Shown: one piece after another, positions 33,237 to 42,972 of the stretch
Layout: each line of letters opens with the position of its first letter
How positions within the stretch are numbered: the first letter of the stretch is position 1
NCBI RefSeq assembly: GCF_008386695.1
Contig: NZ_VUOC01000001.1
Span: 346,347-410,346, forward strand
Direction of reading: 5' to 3'
DNA: 64,000 bases
Source of the DNA: Chitinophaga agrisoli
GTDB taxonomy: Bacteria; Bacteroidota; Bacteroidia; Chitinophagales; Chitinophagaceae
Made by a program: the position numbers and the translations under genes
Notes under the pieces: generated by a model
The model's database searches: none
Told to the model about the DNA's origin: nothing
Seen by the model: the letters and a program-made list of their open reading frames with translations, nothing else

Positions 33237-35645
33237 TTACTTTTCGTCATCCTTGAGGCCTAATTTGGACATTTCTACATCCGGTTCATCATCCAAGGTT
33301 GGCCATAATTCTTTTTTCTTTGCTTTCCTGATCACTGCTTTCTCCATCCACAAGAGCAGGGCCGGCAGTATAGTTAAATTGGTCACCATGGCCATTACCA
33401 GCGTTAAAGACGTTAACCAGCCAAGGGATTTGGTACCGCCAAATTCGCTGAATGCAAAGATCATGAACCCTGCAAACAGGATAAGGGAGGTATAGATAAT
33501 ACTAAGACCGGTTTCGTGGATGGTTTGCTTAACTGTGGCAGAAATATCGAAATTATGATGCGGTAATTCCTGCTTAAAGTTCACCAGGAACCGGATAGTT
33601 ACGTCTATGGCTATACCCAGGGCCACGCTAAACACCAGTACGGTGGATGGCTTTAGCGCAATATTCATCCATCCCATTACACCAGCGGTAACTGCCAGCG
33701 GAATAATATTGGGGATAAGCGATATAAGGAGCATGCGCCAACTGCGGAACAGGTAGAGCATACAGAAGATGATGAGCACAAAGGCCAGCAGGATACTTTC
33801 TGTAAGGCCATTAATAATGAAACGGCTGCCCTCCAGGAAGATAACGCTGGTACCGGTGAAGGATACGTTATAGTGGGCGGTGTCGAAGATCTCCTGCACT
33901 TTAGGCCGCAGAGAATCCAGCAGGATGGGCAGGCGGCGGGAGCCAACATCCGCCATGTTCACACTTAAACGGGCCACCTGGTGGGTGCTATCCATAAAAG
34001 AGGCCAGCAGTTTGGTAAAGGAGGCATTGCTATTATTTCCTGTGTTCTTATTACGCAGGTAGGGCGCAAGAAAGCCTATATCAAACTGGTTGGGCACGCT
34101 ATAATTGCTACTGTCACCATTATAATAGGCCTGCCGGGCAAATTTAACGCCTTCTACTACGCTCAGCGGCCGTGCAAAGTCTGGCTGGGCGGCTATCAGT
34201 TTGGTGAGCTCATCCAGCTTATTCAGGGTTTGCAGCCCTGTTACACCGTTTTTCTTTTTGGTATCTACAGTGATCTCCAATGGCATTACGCCTTTGAAGT
34301 TATGCTCAAAGAATTTTAGATCTGTATACAGGCGGTCGCTTTTCGGGATATCATCCAGCATGTAAGCTTCCGGCCGCAGGCGTAACATACCCAGTATGGC
34401 GCCTACTACCAGCGCAATTGTAACTATGTATACAAAGGGACGGTATTTAAAGACGAGCGTGTTCAGCAGGTCCAGGATTGCGCGGAACGAGCGGTTATCC
34501 AGGTAGCTGGTATGTTTGGTCTTGGGCGGGGGCAGATAGCTGAGCACCGCGGGCAGGAATATAAAGGAGATGAGGAAGATGAACATGATGTTGGAACCTG
34601 CCACTACGCCAAACTCCTTTAACAGCGGGCTTTGGGTAAAGTAAAACACGCCGAAACCGATAGCGGCGGTAATATTGGTGAACAAGGTTACTACGCCCAT
34701 ACGCTGGATCATGCGAACCAGGGCCTCTGTTTTATGCCCGCTTTTGGCATATTCCGTATGGTATTTGTTGAGGAAGTACACGCAGTTAGGGATACCGATC
34801 ACTACGATCAGCGGCGGAATAAGCCCGGTGAGCAAGGTGATCTTGTACTGGCACAGCTCGATAGTACCCACCGACCATATTACGCCTATTGCCACCACGA
34901 TCATTGACATAAGCACAGCGCTGAAAGAGCGGAAGAACAGCAGCAGGATCAGTGCGGTTAATATAAAGGACAATTTCAGGAACAGCTTCATCTCATCGGC
35001 CACTTTGGTAGCCATAATGGTGCGTATCAGGGGTAAACCGCTCATCCGTACCTGTGTCTGGTGTTTTTTGGCAAAGCTGTCCGCCAGGTCCGTTAGCTGT
35101 TTTACCAGCCCTACGCGCTTTGCGGAGTTCATCACATCCTTATTGATGCGGATGGCCATGAGGTAGGCATTGGAAGACGGATTATACAGCAATCCCTGGT
35201 AAAAGGGGAGAGAACGGAAAGTGGTAGCCAGGCTATCCAGCGTGGCCTGATCCAGCTTCCCTTCCGGGAAGGCCGGCACCACGGTCAGCTTTCTGGTGCT
35301 GTCATTCTTTACCAGGTTAACTGCCACGGGCACACTCAATACATTCTCTACGGCCGGTACGCCTTTTATATCCTTATTCAGCTGCACGTAGTCATTGAAG
35401 AAATCTGCTTTAAAGAACTGGTCTGTTTGTACGCCCAGCACCATCAAATTGCCATCTTCCCCAAACTGCTGCCGGAACTGCTGGTAAATAATATACTCAG
35501 GGTTATCCCTGGGTATGGCGCTGCCATATTCATAGGAGAGCTGCACCCTGCTGGCATAGAAGCCCATAACGGCCGTACCTGCCAGTAACAATAACAATAG
35601 CGGTAATCGGAACTTTAACACCCAACCTGCTAAGCGTTGCCACAT
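33237..35645 (-). CDS. RND/MMPL-family exporter (HAE3-like)
   Basis: This 802-aa inner-membrane protein has the two-fold RND layout. A first helix (about 12-30) precedes a periplasmic domain (about 31-215), and a five-helix MMPL block (about 218-370) includes ALILLLFFRSFSAVLMSMIV. A helix near 400 leads to a second periplasmic domain (about 425-630), and a second MMPL block (about 635-770) contains FSVALGIAIDVTIRFLVNF. The length (about 800 rather than 1000 or more) fits the hydrophobe/MMPL HAE3 group, related to hopanoid and lipid exporters. There is no periplasmic adaptor or TolC partner next to it. The cargo is not predictable. The gene is divergent from porZ across an inverted repeat. Confidence 0.92.
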   Translation of the reverse strand: MWQRLAGWVLKFRLPLLLLLLAGTAVMGFYASRVQLSYEYGSAIPRDNPEYIIYQQFRQQFGEDGNLMVLGVQTDQFFKADFFNDYVQLNKDIKGVPAVENVLSVPVAVNLVKNDSTRKLTVVPAFPEGKLDQATLDSLATTFRSLPFYQGLLYNPSSNAYLMAIRINKDVMNSAKRVGLVKQLTDLADSFAKKHQTQVRMSGLPLIRTIMATKVADEMKLFLKLSFILTALILLLFFRSFSAVLMSMIVVAIGVIWSVGTIELCQYKITLLTGLIPPLIVVIGIPNCVYFLNKYHTEYAKSGHKTEALVRMIQRMGVVTLFTNITAAIGFGVFYFTQSPLLKEFGVVAGSNIMFIFLISFIFLPAVLSYLPPPKTKHTSYLDNRSFRAILDLLNTLVFKYRPFVYIVTIALVVGAILGMLRLRPEAYMLDDIPKSDRLYTDLKFFEHNFKGVMPLEITVDTKKKNGVTGLQTLNKLDELTKLIAAQPDFARPLSVVEGVKFARQAYYNGDSSNYSVPNQFDIGFLAPYLRNKNTGNNSNASFTKLLASFMDSTHQVARLSVNMADVGSRRLPILLDSLRPKVQEIFDTAHYNVSFTGTSVIFLEGSRFIINGLTESILLAFVLIIFCMLYLFRSWRMLLISLIPNIIPLAVTAGVMGWMNIALKPSTVLVFSVALGIAIDVTIRFLVNFKQELPHHNFDISATVKQTIHETGLSIIYTSLILFAGFMIFAFSEFGGTKSLGWLTSLTLVMAMVTNLTILPALLLWMEKAVIRKAKKKELWPTLDDEPDVEMSKLGLKDDEK

Positions 35646-35689
35646 AGAGAAAATTTGAATTTATAAATAGCGTAAAGGTAAATAAATTC

Positions 35690-35738
35690 ATGTGCAAATG
35701 TGAGCGTGTACAATTTGCATATTCGCACATTTGCACAT
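35690..35738. promoter_or_regulatory. 13-bp inverted repeat between divergent RND and porZ promoters
   Basis: ATGTGCAAATGTG (35690-35702) and CACATTTGCACAT (35726-35738) are perfect inverse complements 23 bp apart, so the two centres are about 36 bp from each other. The right arm lies between the -33 and -7 boxes of the porZ promoter. The left arm lies upstream of the RND gene. This layout suits a dimeric repressor or activator acting on both genes. Confidence 0.6.
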
Positions 35739-35746
35739 TAACTTTG
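35714..35746 (+). promoter_or_regulatory. porZ promoter, likely giving a leaderless mRNA
   Basis: TTTG (35714-35717), a 21-bp spacer and TAACTTTG (35739-35746) match the Bacteroidota consensus. The first ATG after it is at 35752, where transcription is expected to start, so the mRNA would be leaderless or nearly so. This also rules out the in-frame ATG at 35731 as the start. Confidence 0.55.
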
Positions 35747-35751
35747 GGTAT

Positions 35752-38034
35752 ATGCGATGGATCCTATTTCCCCTTATTTTGCTGTTACACCTGTGTATTG
35801 CCCAGGCCCAGTCCGTGCCAGTAGGCCATTGGCGGGAGCATTTGCCCTATCGTCAGGCCCGGGCCGTAGCCAGCGGTAATGGCAAGGTATATTGCGCCAC
35901 GGCTTATAATCTCTTCTCCGTAAGCATTGATGATCATGACATTACCCGTTATACCAAACTAAATGGCCTGCATGATGCCGGCATCAGCGCCATAGGGGTG
36001 GATGAGGACCGCTACCTGGTAGTGATCGCCTACCGGAACGGCAACCTGGACCTGTTACAGCAGGAGCAGGTGACCAATTTGCCAGACATCCTCCGTAAAA
36101 ATATACAGGCCGATAAAACCATTAACCGCGTTTTTTTTAATAAGGGAATGGCCTGGTTGTGTACCGGATTTGGGATGGTGCTGGTGAATACCGACAAAAA
36201 AGAAATAGCCGACACCTATGTTATAGGCTATGACGGGGCCTACACCCCTATCTATGCTGTGGCTGCCGATGGTAACTATTATTACGCCGCCACCGCTCAG
36301 GGGGTGAAAAAAGCGCCGGCCGCCGGCAGTAACCTGGCCAATTATCAAAACTGGACGCCGCAGATGCAGGGCCTGCGTAATGATACCGTGCAGCAGATCC
36401 TGTACCTGCAGCAACGCCTGCTTTGCGCGCAGCATGACAGTCTTTACTACTGGGACCAGGACCGCTGGACCCCCTGGTATGCGGATGGCTGGCGGATCAA
36501 CTCCCTGACGGTAAGCGGTACACAGCTGCTGGTATGTGAGCAGCAGGGCGCCAACGCCCGGGTCATTAGTTTATCTGCCAACGGCGCCATTACCAACACT
36601 TTACAGGATGGCCTGTTGCCTGCCCCCGTACAGGCTACCGGACAAGACAATACGATCTGGACGGCCGATGCGCAGAACGGCCTGGTATATTATGATGGCA
36701 CTGCTTTTAGCAGCCTTACCCCTAATGCCCCCGCGGATGTGGTGGCCGGGAATATGCTTTTTATCAACAACAGCCTCTGGGCTACGGCCGGCGCCGTAAC
36801 AGAAAATTGGACCGCTACGGGTAACCGCAACGGCTATTTTGTGTTTGAAAAGGAGGAGTGGCATAATTTCAACGGCAGCACGCAGCCTTATCTCAATGCG
36901 GTAAAAGACCTGTTACCGCTGGCAGCCGATGCTGCCGGTAACCGCTACATAGGCTCTTTTGGTAATGGCCTGCTGGTACTGGACGCCAATGGGCAGCATA
37001 CCATCATCCAACGACCCACTTTACCAGGAGCCAACGATGATCCGCAGTCTACCCGTGTAAGCGGCCTGGCCACTGACGCTGCCGGTAACCTATGGCTCAG
37101 CGCTTATGGCGCGGACCGGGATGTACTGGTGAAAAAGCCAGACAATAGCTGGATCAGTTTCCGGATCCCGTATGCACACACCTATAATGCTGTAAGCGAT
37201 ATATTGATTGATGATTTTGACCAGCCGTGGATCATATCCCCCCGGGAAAACGGCTTGTTTGTGCTGAACCACGGCGGCACCCTGGAAAATACGGCAGATG
37301 ATCACTGGATGCTGTACCGTGCCGGCGCGGGCCAGGGCAACCTGCCCGCTAACGACGTACGCTGCCTGGCCAAGGATAAGGATGGCTGGATATGGGTAGG
37401 CACCACGCAGGGTATTGCTATCTTTCCCTGTGCGCAGAATGTATTTGGGGCGGGCTGCAGCGCATACCTACCCATTGTAAAGCAGGATAATTTTGCCGGT
37501 TACCTGTTCCGCGATGAGCAGGTGAACGCTATTGCGGTAGACGGCGCCAATCAGAAATGGGTAGCCACGGAAAAAAACGGCGTGTGGCTGATCAACGCCA
37601 CGGGAGAACAGATACTGGCTCATTTTGATACGGATAACAGTCCCCTGCCGGATAATACCGTATATAAGGTGGCTATTGACCCGCTGACGGGCGAAGTATA
37701 TTTTGCCACCCGCCTGGGGCTGGTATCCTACAGGGGCACTGCCACGGAGGGCGTTACAGACATGAAAAAGGATAGCGTACTGGTATTCCCCAACCCGGTG
37801 CCAGCGGGCTATAATGGTATTATTGCCATCAGGGGCCTGGTGGCCAATGCCCGTGTAAAGATCACGGACATCAGCGGGCGGGTGGTATTTGACACCCGCG
37901 CCCAGGGCGGCCAGGCGGTATGGAACGGGCGGGATTACACCGGGCGCCGGCCGCAAAGCGGTATATACCTGGTATTTGCCACGGACGATAATGGCGCGGA
38001 GAAACTGGTGACAAAACTGGCGTTTATCAACTGA
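35752..38034 (+). CDS. porZ: PorZ-like type IX secretion protein with C-terminal sorting domain
   Basis: This 760-aa protein, started at ATG 35752, has a signal peptide (ending IAQAQ). Two beta-propeller regions of the two-component-regulator-propeller type follow: VGHWREHLPYRQARAVA at the front, then LPANDVRCLAKDKDGWIWVGTTQGIAIF around residues 530-560. A Por-secretion tail (about 675-760) contains VFPNPVPAGYNGIIAI, VKITDISGRVVF and the terminal KLVTKLAFIN. This is the architecture of PorZ, part of the surface attachment complex that delivers A-LPS to T9SS cargo in Porphyromonas. Immediate downstream linkage to recO, as I recall for related genomes, supports this. A generic propeller protein with a T9SS tail is the alternative. 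Confidence 0.82.
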   Translation: MRWILFPLILLLHLCIAQAQSVPVGHWREHLPYRQARAVASGNGKVYCATAYNLFSVSIDDHDITRYTKLNGLHDAGISAIGVDEDRYLVVIAYRNGNLDLLQQEQVTNLPDILRKNIQADKTINRVFFNKGMAWLCTGFGMVLVNTDKKEIADTYVIGYDGAYTPIYAVAADGNYYYAATAQGVKKAPAAGSNLANYQNWTPQMQGLRNDTVQQILYLQQRLLCAQHDSLYYWDQDRWTPWYADGWRINSLTVSGTQLLVCEQQGANARVISLSANGAITNTLQDGLLPAPVQATGQDNTIWTADAQNGLVYYDGTAFSSLTPNAPADVVAGNMLFINNSLWATAGAVTENWTATGNRNGYFVFEKEEWHNFNGSTQPYLNAVKDLLPLAADAAGNRYIGSFGNGLLVLDANGQHTIIQRPTLPGANDDPQSTRVSGLATDAAGNLWLSAYGADRDVLVKKPDNSWISFRIPYAHTYNAVSDILIDDFDQPWIISPRENGLFVLNHGGTLENTADDHWMLYRAGAGQGNLPANDVRCLAKDKDGWIWVGTTQGIAIFPCAQNVFGAGCSAYLPIVKQDNFAGYLFRDEQVNAIAVDGANQKWVATEKNGVWLINATGEQILAHFDTDNSPLPDNTVYKVAIDPLTGEVYFATRLGLVSYRGTATEGVTDMKKDSVLVFPNPVPAGYNGIIAIRGLVANARVKITDISGRVVFDTRAQGGQAVWNGRDYTGRRPQSGIYLVFATDDNGAEKLVTKLAFIN

Positions 38035-38053
38035 TGTCCTAACTTCGTATATC

Positions 38054-38791
38054 ATGTTACATAAAACGCGCGGCATAGTATTAAGGGTTGTGAAGTACGG
38101 GGACACCAGCGTAATTGCGGGTATTTTTACGGAGCTGTTTGGCATGCAATCCTATATAGTGAACGGCGTACGCAGCTCCAAACCACAGGCAGCCAAAGGC
38201 AACCTGCTGCAGCCAGGCAATATACTGGAGATGGTGGTGTATCATCATGAACAGAAACAGCTGCAGCGCATTGCGGAATTTAAGATGGCGTACATCTACA
38301 CATCGCTGCATTATAATGTGGTAAAGAATACGGTGGCGCTGTATATTATAGAACTGCTGCAGAAATGCCTGAAACAACCGGAGCAGCAACTGGATCTCTA
38401 CTATTTTGCAGAAAACACCCTGCAGCTGCTGGATGGCAGCGAGGCCGCCATAGCAGCCAATCTTCCCTTATATTTTACCCTTAAACTGGCGGAGATGCTG
38501 GGCTTCCAGCTTAATGGCCGCTATACAGAATACACCCCATACCTGGACCTGCGGGAGGGTACGTTTGTGGACCTGCCCCCGCACCATAGCTATCATCTGG
38601 ATGATGTGAACAGCGAATTGACAGATATGCTGTTCCAATGCGCGCAACCACCGGCCCTGGGATATATTACCATGAGCAAAGAGCGCCGGCGTAAGCTATT
38701 GTATGCCTACCTGGACTTCCTGAAACTGCATCTGCCGGATTTTACGGAGCTGCACTCCCCTACAATATTACATGAGATACTGGATGCATGA
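38054..38791 (+). CDS. recO: DNA repair protein RecO
   Basis: This 245-aa protein has an N-terminal OB fold (MLHKTRGIVLRVVKYGDTSVIAGIFTE) and a helical C-terminal domain. RecO binds ssDNA and SSB and, with RecR, loads RecA in recombinational repair. Like many Bacteroidota homologues it lacks an evident C4 zinc cluster in the C-terminal part. It lies 19 bp after porZ and is probably co-transcribed. It ends 10 bp from the convergent lpxH-like gene without an obvious hairpin. Confidence 0.92.
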   Translation: MLHKTRGIVLRVVKYGDTSVIAGIFTELFGMQSYIVNGVRSSKPQAAKGNLLQPGNILEMVVYHHEQKQLQRIAEFKMAYIYTSLHYNVVKNTVALYIIELLQKCLKQPEQQLDLYYFAENTLQLLDGSEAAIAANLPLYFTLKLAEMLGFQLNGRYTEYTPYLDLREGTFVDLPPHHSYHLDDVNSELTDMLFQCAQPPALGYITMSKERRRKLLYAYLDFLKLHLPDFTELHSPTILHEILDA

Positions 38792-38801
38792 GGAACAGCG
38801 T

Positions 38802-39587
38802 TTAGCTCTCAGCTTTTAGTGTTTGCTGGTATTTTTCGAGGGTGAGGTTTGTACCATCGAATACGGCGTAGGTGAAATAATTGAGCCAGTCGCCCAGGTT
38901 GATGTAGCGGCTGTTGGGGCCTACCTGGAGATCCAATGGCAGGTGGCGGTGCCCGAAAATGAAGTAGTCGAAATGTTCTTTCTGTAGTATTTCTTTGCTG
39001 TAGATGGCCAGCCATTCATTTTCTTCTCCCAGGAACTGTTCTAACTCCATGCCGGTGGCGGCGCGGCTTTTACGGCTGAAATAGTTGGCGAGCGCAATGC
39101 CCCAGGAAGGATGCAACAGGGAAAAGAGCCAGCGGCATACGGGATTACGGAAAACCTTTTTCAGGAATTTATAGCCATGATCGCCGGGGCCTAAACCATC
39201 GCCGTGGCCTATATAGAAGTTTTTATCGCCTATTGTGTAGGTCTGCGGCTCGAAGAACACGGGGATATTCAGCTCTTCTTCAAAATAGCCGTTCATCCAC
39301 ATATCATGATTGCCTATGAATACGGTAATGCCTATGCCCTGATCAGACAGCTCTGCCAGCTTGCCCAGCAGGCGGGTATATCCCTTGGGGATGACCTCTT
39401 TATACTCAAACCAGAAATCGAAGATATCGCCTACGAGGAAGATGTGCTGCGCATCCTGGGCCACCTCATTGAGCCAACGCACGATCACCCTTTCCCGGTC
39501 GCGGCTGGCGGCCGCATTGGGAGCGCCCAAATGAAAGTCTGAGGCGAAGTAAATACGTTTACCAGCAGGCAACCCGATCCGTGACAC
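38802..39587 (-). CDS. lpxH: UDP-2,3-diacylglucosamine diphosphatase (LpxH-like)
   Basis: This 261-aa calcineurin-like phosphoesterase has all metal motifs visible: ASDFHLG near residue 18, GDIFDFWFEY, GNHDMWM, HGDGLGPGDHG and the final FGHRHLP. The GDxFDFWFEY and GHGDGLGPGD elements are typical of LpxH-type enzymes of Bacteroidota, which release lipid X (2,3-diacylglucosamine 1-phosphate) from its UDP form at the membrane surface in lipid A synthesis. No other lpx genes are nearby. Single gene on the minus strand. Confidence 0.9.
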   Translation of the reverse strand: MSRIGLPAGKRIYFASDFHLGAPNAAASRDRERVIVRWLNEVAQDAQHIFLVGDIFDFWFEYKEVIPKGYTRLLGKLAELSDQGIGITVFIGNHDMWMNGYFEEELNIPVFFEPQTYTIGDKNFYIGHGDGLGPGDHGYKFLKKVFRNPVCRWLFSLLHPSWGIALANYFSRKSRAATGMELEQFLGEENEWLAIYSKEILQKEHFDYFIFGHRHLPLDLQVGPNSRYINLGDWLNYFTYAVFDGTNLTLEKYQQTLKAES

Positions 39588-39663
39588 TTTAATTAGTAAT
39601 TAATAATGAATAGTTAATAATTGTAAATCAGTGGTGCAAGATATGGTTTTCGGGTGGGAAAAG

Positions 39664-40101
39664 TTAATTCCCCATGCGGGCATCACGGTATTCATCTTCA
39701 ATGTTGGTCATGTCTATCTTCACGGGATCATCAAAGCCATTGAACAGGAATATTTCCCAGGCGTATTTAGAGCGGTTGAGGTCTATGGGCACTACTTCGC
39801 CGGTGGTTTTCACGAACTCCAGTTTAAACTGGCTGGTGTTGAGGATCTTTACCTGCTTGCTGGTCAGGAATTGCCGGGCCTCGTTCATGTACTGCTGGTT
39901 GGCGTCTGCAATACCCTGGAAGCTTTTCTCTCCAAAGTCCCGTTTGAGCTGGCCCATTTTACCGCGGCCGGGCGTGTAGAAAACGGCGCAACGGCCGGTT
40001 ATGCGCATAACGCCGGCTTCTTCGTTACCGGAGGCGCCTGTGTAATTACAGGATAAGGATGTTGTGAGGATGATGGCCAGCGCCATTAATAACCTTGTCA
40101 T
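39664..40101 (-). CDS. Hypothetical lipoprotein, 145 aa
   Basis: The signal peptide ends in the lipobox LTTSLSC (Cys18). The mature protein is small and mixed, with FYTPGRGKMGQLKRDFGEK and KLEFVKTTGEVVPIDLNRS segments. I do not recognise a family. It follows the LUD protein gene on the same strand, but a strong hairpin (40124-40155) separates them, so it is probably transcribed on its own or by read-through. Confidence 0.75.
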   Translation of the reverse strand: MTRLLMALAIILTTSLSCNYTGASGNEEAGVMRITGRCAVFYTPGRGKMGQLKRDFGEKSFQGIADANQQYMNEARQFLTSKQVKILNTSQFKLEFVKTTGEVVPIDLNRSKYAWEIFLFNGFDDPVKIDMTNIEDEYRDARMGN

Positions 40102-40123
40102 AGTTCGATGATATGCTTAACAG

Positions 40124-40155
40124 AACAGCGTCCCGATGAATACCAGGACGCTGTT
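40124..40155 (-). terminator. Terminator after the ftsH-LUD operon
   Basis: AACAGCGTCC (40124-40133) and GGACGCTGTT (40146-40155) form a perfect 10-bp stem between the LUD gene and the lipoprotein gene. Confidence 0.7.
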
Positions 40156-40185
40156 TTTATAATCAGTTAATGTTGTTTTTAGCAA

Positions 40186-40821
40186 CTATTCGTCTACCAG
40201 GAACACATATACTTCCTTTGGGCCATGTACGCCAACCACTAACGTCTTTTCGATGTCTGCGGTACGGCTGGGGCCTGAGGCAAAGGAGATGGCAGAAGGC
40301 AGCACGCCGTTATAGCGTTCTTTTAGCCGGTTAATAGCGTCCTTGAGGTCAAATACCAGCTGATGCGTATAGGCGATCACCAGGTGCACCGGCGTGTATA
40401 CGGGCAGGGCCCTCCCGGAAGGCTGTGCAGCGCTAAGCACCATGGTGCCGGTACGCGCTATCAGGTATTCACAATCGGTGATGGCGGCTTCTGCGTTGTG
40501 CATATCCCCTTTGTTGAGGAAAGACAGCTGATCCAGCTTAAAGCTTTTCAGCAGGGAGGGCGTCTGGCAGTGAACGTTTGTCCACTCCTTGTGCGCTGCC
40601 AATGCCTGCAGATTGTCTACCACTTCCTGTTTACCGGTGCAAAAGATGAACTTCCCCTGCAGGCGGGCAAACTCCTCGGCAAACTTTAACTCCAGCCCTT
40701 CGTTCTCCGTTTTGAAAACAGTATTGTTGCCCTCCGAATTAGGGAAGGGCAACTGTACCGGCTGGCTTAATGCATTCCGTACTCGTTTGAGAATATTTTC
40801 CTTGGCGGGAGAAATCTTCAT
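40186..40821 (-). CDS. LUD-domain protein (LutC/YkgG-like)
   Basis: This 211-aa protein has the LUD-domain pattern: an N-terminal helix with ENILKRVRNAL, a central DCEYLIARTGTMVLSAAQPSGRALPVYTPVHLVI (the LutC signature around TGTMV and HLVI) and the C-terminal SFASGPSRTADIEKTLVVGVHGP. LutC acts with LutA and LutB in lactate oxidation. Here no lutA/lutB genes are next to it; it lies 11 bp after ftsH, a linkage I have seen in other Bacteroidota. Its role outside a lut operon is not defined. Confidence 0.9.
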   Translation of the reverse strand: MKISPAKENILKRVRNALSQPVQLPFPNSEGNNTVFKTENEGLELKFAEEFARLQGKFIFCTGKQEVVDNLQALAAHKEWTNVHCQTPSLLKSFKLDQLSFLNKGDMHNAEAAITDCEYLIARTGTMVLSAAQPSGRALPVYTPVHLVIAYTHQLVFDLKDAINRLKERYNGVLPSAISFASGPSRTADIEKTLVVGVHGPKEVYVFLVDE

Positions 40822-40832
40822 TCTACTACCTA

Positions 40833-42857
40833 TTACGCATTAACAGGGGTGGGAGAAGGATTGATGATATCTGTAGGATGTACGCCATCGGTAGTCATAC
40901 CTTCTTTATTCAGGTGGTGCTCCTTGTGCGTATCATACGGACGTTTACCGATCAGTCTTTCCAGGTCTGCCTGGTATAATACTTCTTTTTTCAGCAGTTC
41001 CTGTGCCAGTACCTTCACATTATCCAGCCTTTCTGTAAGCAGGGATTTGGTGCGGAGGTATGCTTTTTCTATCAGGTTGCGTACTTCTTCATCGATCATT
41101 TTGGCGGTTTCCTCAGAGTAAGGCTTTGTAAAGGCCTGATCGCTGTTAGGATCGTAGAAGGAAACGTTACCTACCTTATCGTTCATACCGTATACGGTAA
41201 CCATTGCATACGCCATGCGGGTGATCACCTGCAGGTCGTTCTGTGCGCCGGTGGATACTTTGCCGAATACGATGTCTTCTACCGCACGGCCGCCCAGGGT
41301 CATGCAGATATCGTCCATCAGCTGTTCGGTATTGTACAGGTATTGTTCTTTAGGCAGGTATTGCGCATATCCCAGCGCGGCAACGCCACGTGGTACGATG
41401 GTCACTTTCACCAGGGGATTGGCGTGCTCCAGGTACCAGCCGCAGATAGCGTGGCCGGCCTCGTGGTAAGCGATCACCTCTTTCTCTTCCGGGGAAATGA
41501 TCTTGTTCTTTTTCTCCAGACCACCAATTACGCGGTCAACCGCATCGTTGAAGTCTTCCATTTCCACTTCATTCTTGCCTTTACGGGCAGCAATGAGGGC
41601 GGCCTCGTTACATACGTTGGCGATGTCTGCGCCGGCAAATCCGGGAGTCATAGCGGCCAGTTTCCTGATATCGAGGTTGGGTGATGTCTTGATAGGTTTC
41701 AGGTGCACGTCAAAGATGGCTTCGCGGCCTACCAGGTCTGGTTTATCGATGGAGATCTGGCGGTCGAAACGGCCGGGGCGCAGCAGGGCGCTATCCAGTA
41801 CATCCGGACGGTTGGTGGCAGCCAGGATGATGATACCGCTATCGGTACCGAAACCATCCATTTCTACCAGCAGCTGATTCAGGGTGTTCTCGCGCTCGTC
41901 ATTACTCATCATCACGTTTTTACCCCTTGCACGGCCGATAGCGTCTATTTCATCGATGAAGATGATACAGGGCGCTTTTTCGCGGGCTTGTTTAAACAGG
42001 TCGCGTACACGGCTGGCGCCTACCCCTACGAACAGCTCCACAAAGTCAGAACCGGACATAGAGAAGAAGGGCACCTGGGCTTCGCCTGCCATGGCTTTTG
42101 CCAGCAGGGTCTTACCGGTACCCGGAGGGCCTACCAGGAGTGCGCCCTTGGGTATTTTACCACCCAGGGAGGTATATTTCTTGGGTTGTTTAAGGAAGTC
42201 GACTATCTCCATGACCTCCACCTTGGCTTCGTCAAGGCCAGCTACGTCGTTAAAAGTGATATTTACGCGGGTGCCTTTATCGAAGAGGGTGGCTTTGGAT
42301 TTACCTATGTTGAAGATACCGCCGGGGCCGCCGCTACTACCGGCAGGGCCGCCCATTTTACGCATGAGCAGGATCCACAGGCCAATGATGAGGATAATGG
42401 GCAAGAGCAGTTGTATAACCGGTTCAAACCAGCTTTGGCGGTCTACATAGTATACGTTTACCTGGTCTTCCTTCTTTACTGCCTGTTGGGCTTTATCCAG
42501 ATCTGCCTTAAAACTTTCTTCGCTACCGATACTGAATTGAAAATGCGGGCCTGGGTTGGGGGCTCCGAAACGTCCTTTTGATACTTTCTCGTATTTTGGT
42601 TCGTTTAATTTCTCTTTCTTGATGTAAACCTCCACGTATTTCTTGTTCACTACTACCAGCTTGTCCACGTCTCCCGGCTGTAAATTCTCCAGTTGGAACT
42701 GCTGGAAGCTGATCTCTTGCGGCTGTGAACGAAAATCAAGGAAGTTCATAGCCAGCAGGGCGATACCAATAAAGGCATACACCCAGTATATATTGAACTT
42801 TGGTCCTTTCTTTGGCGATTTGTCCGAACCCTTAATAAAATTGTTGCCTCTTTCCAT
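40833..42857 (-). CDS. ftsH: ATP-dependent zinc metalloprotease FtsH
   Basis: This 674-aa inner-membrane AAA+ protease degrades misassembled membrane proteins and short-lived regulators. Two membrane helices (about 23-40 and 146-164) flank a periplasmic domain of about 105 residues. The AAA module has Walker A GPPGTGKT (243-250), Walker B IIFIDEID (298-305) and the arginine region LLRPGRFDR. The protease domain has the zinc site HEAGH (465-469). The hydrophilic C-terminal tail (about 640-674) is short and Pro/Thr-rich. It lies 115 bp after rsfS and 11 bp before the LUD gene, on the same strand. Confidence 0.98.
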   Translation of the reverse strand: MERGNNFIKGSDKSPKKGPKFNIYWVYAFIGIALLAMNFLDFRSQPQEISFQQFQLENLQPGDVDKLVVVNKKYVEVYIKKEKLNEPKYEKVSKGRFGAPNPGPHFQFSIGSEESFKADLDKAQQAVKKEDQVNVYYVDRQSWFEPVIQLLLPIILIIGLWILLMRKMGGPAGSSGGPGGIFNIGKSKATLFDKGTRVNITFNDVAGLDEAKVEVMEIVDFLKQPKKYTSLGGKIPKGALLVGPPGTGKTLLAKAMAGEAQVPFFSMSGSDFVELFVGVGASRVRDLFKQAREKAPCIIFIDEIDAIGRARGKNVMMSNDERENTLNQLLVEMDGFGTDSGIIILAATNRPDVLDSALLRPGRFDRQISIDKPDLVGREAIFDVHLKPIKTSPNLDIRKLAAMTPGFAGADIANVCNEAALIAARKGKNEVEMEDFNDAVDRVIGGLEKKNKIISPEEKEVIAYHEAGHAICGWYLEHANPLVKVTIVPRGVAALGYAQYLPKEQYLYNTEQLMDDICMTLGGRAVEDIVFGKVSTGAQNDLQVITRMAYAMVTVYGMNDKVGNVSFYDPNSDQAFTKPYSEETAKMIDEEVRNLIEKAYLRTKSLLTERLDNVKVLAQELLKKEVLYQADLERLIGKRPYDTHKEHHLNKEGMTTDGVHPTDIINPSPTPVNA

Positions 42858-42972
42858 AATAATCTAGTCGCTCCTTTACGGATGTTTATTGCAATGTATT
42901 TCGTATTTTTTTTATCATCAACTATTATTTATTAATAGTTAATGTATGTAACACTGACTATTCGGGTTTTTA

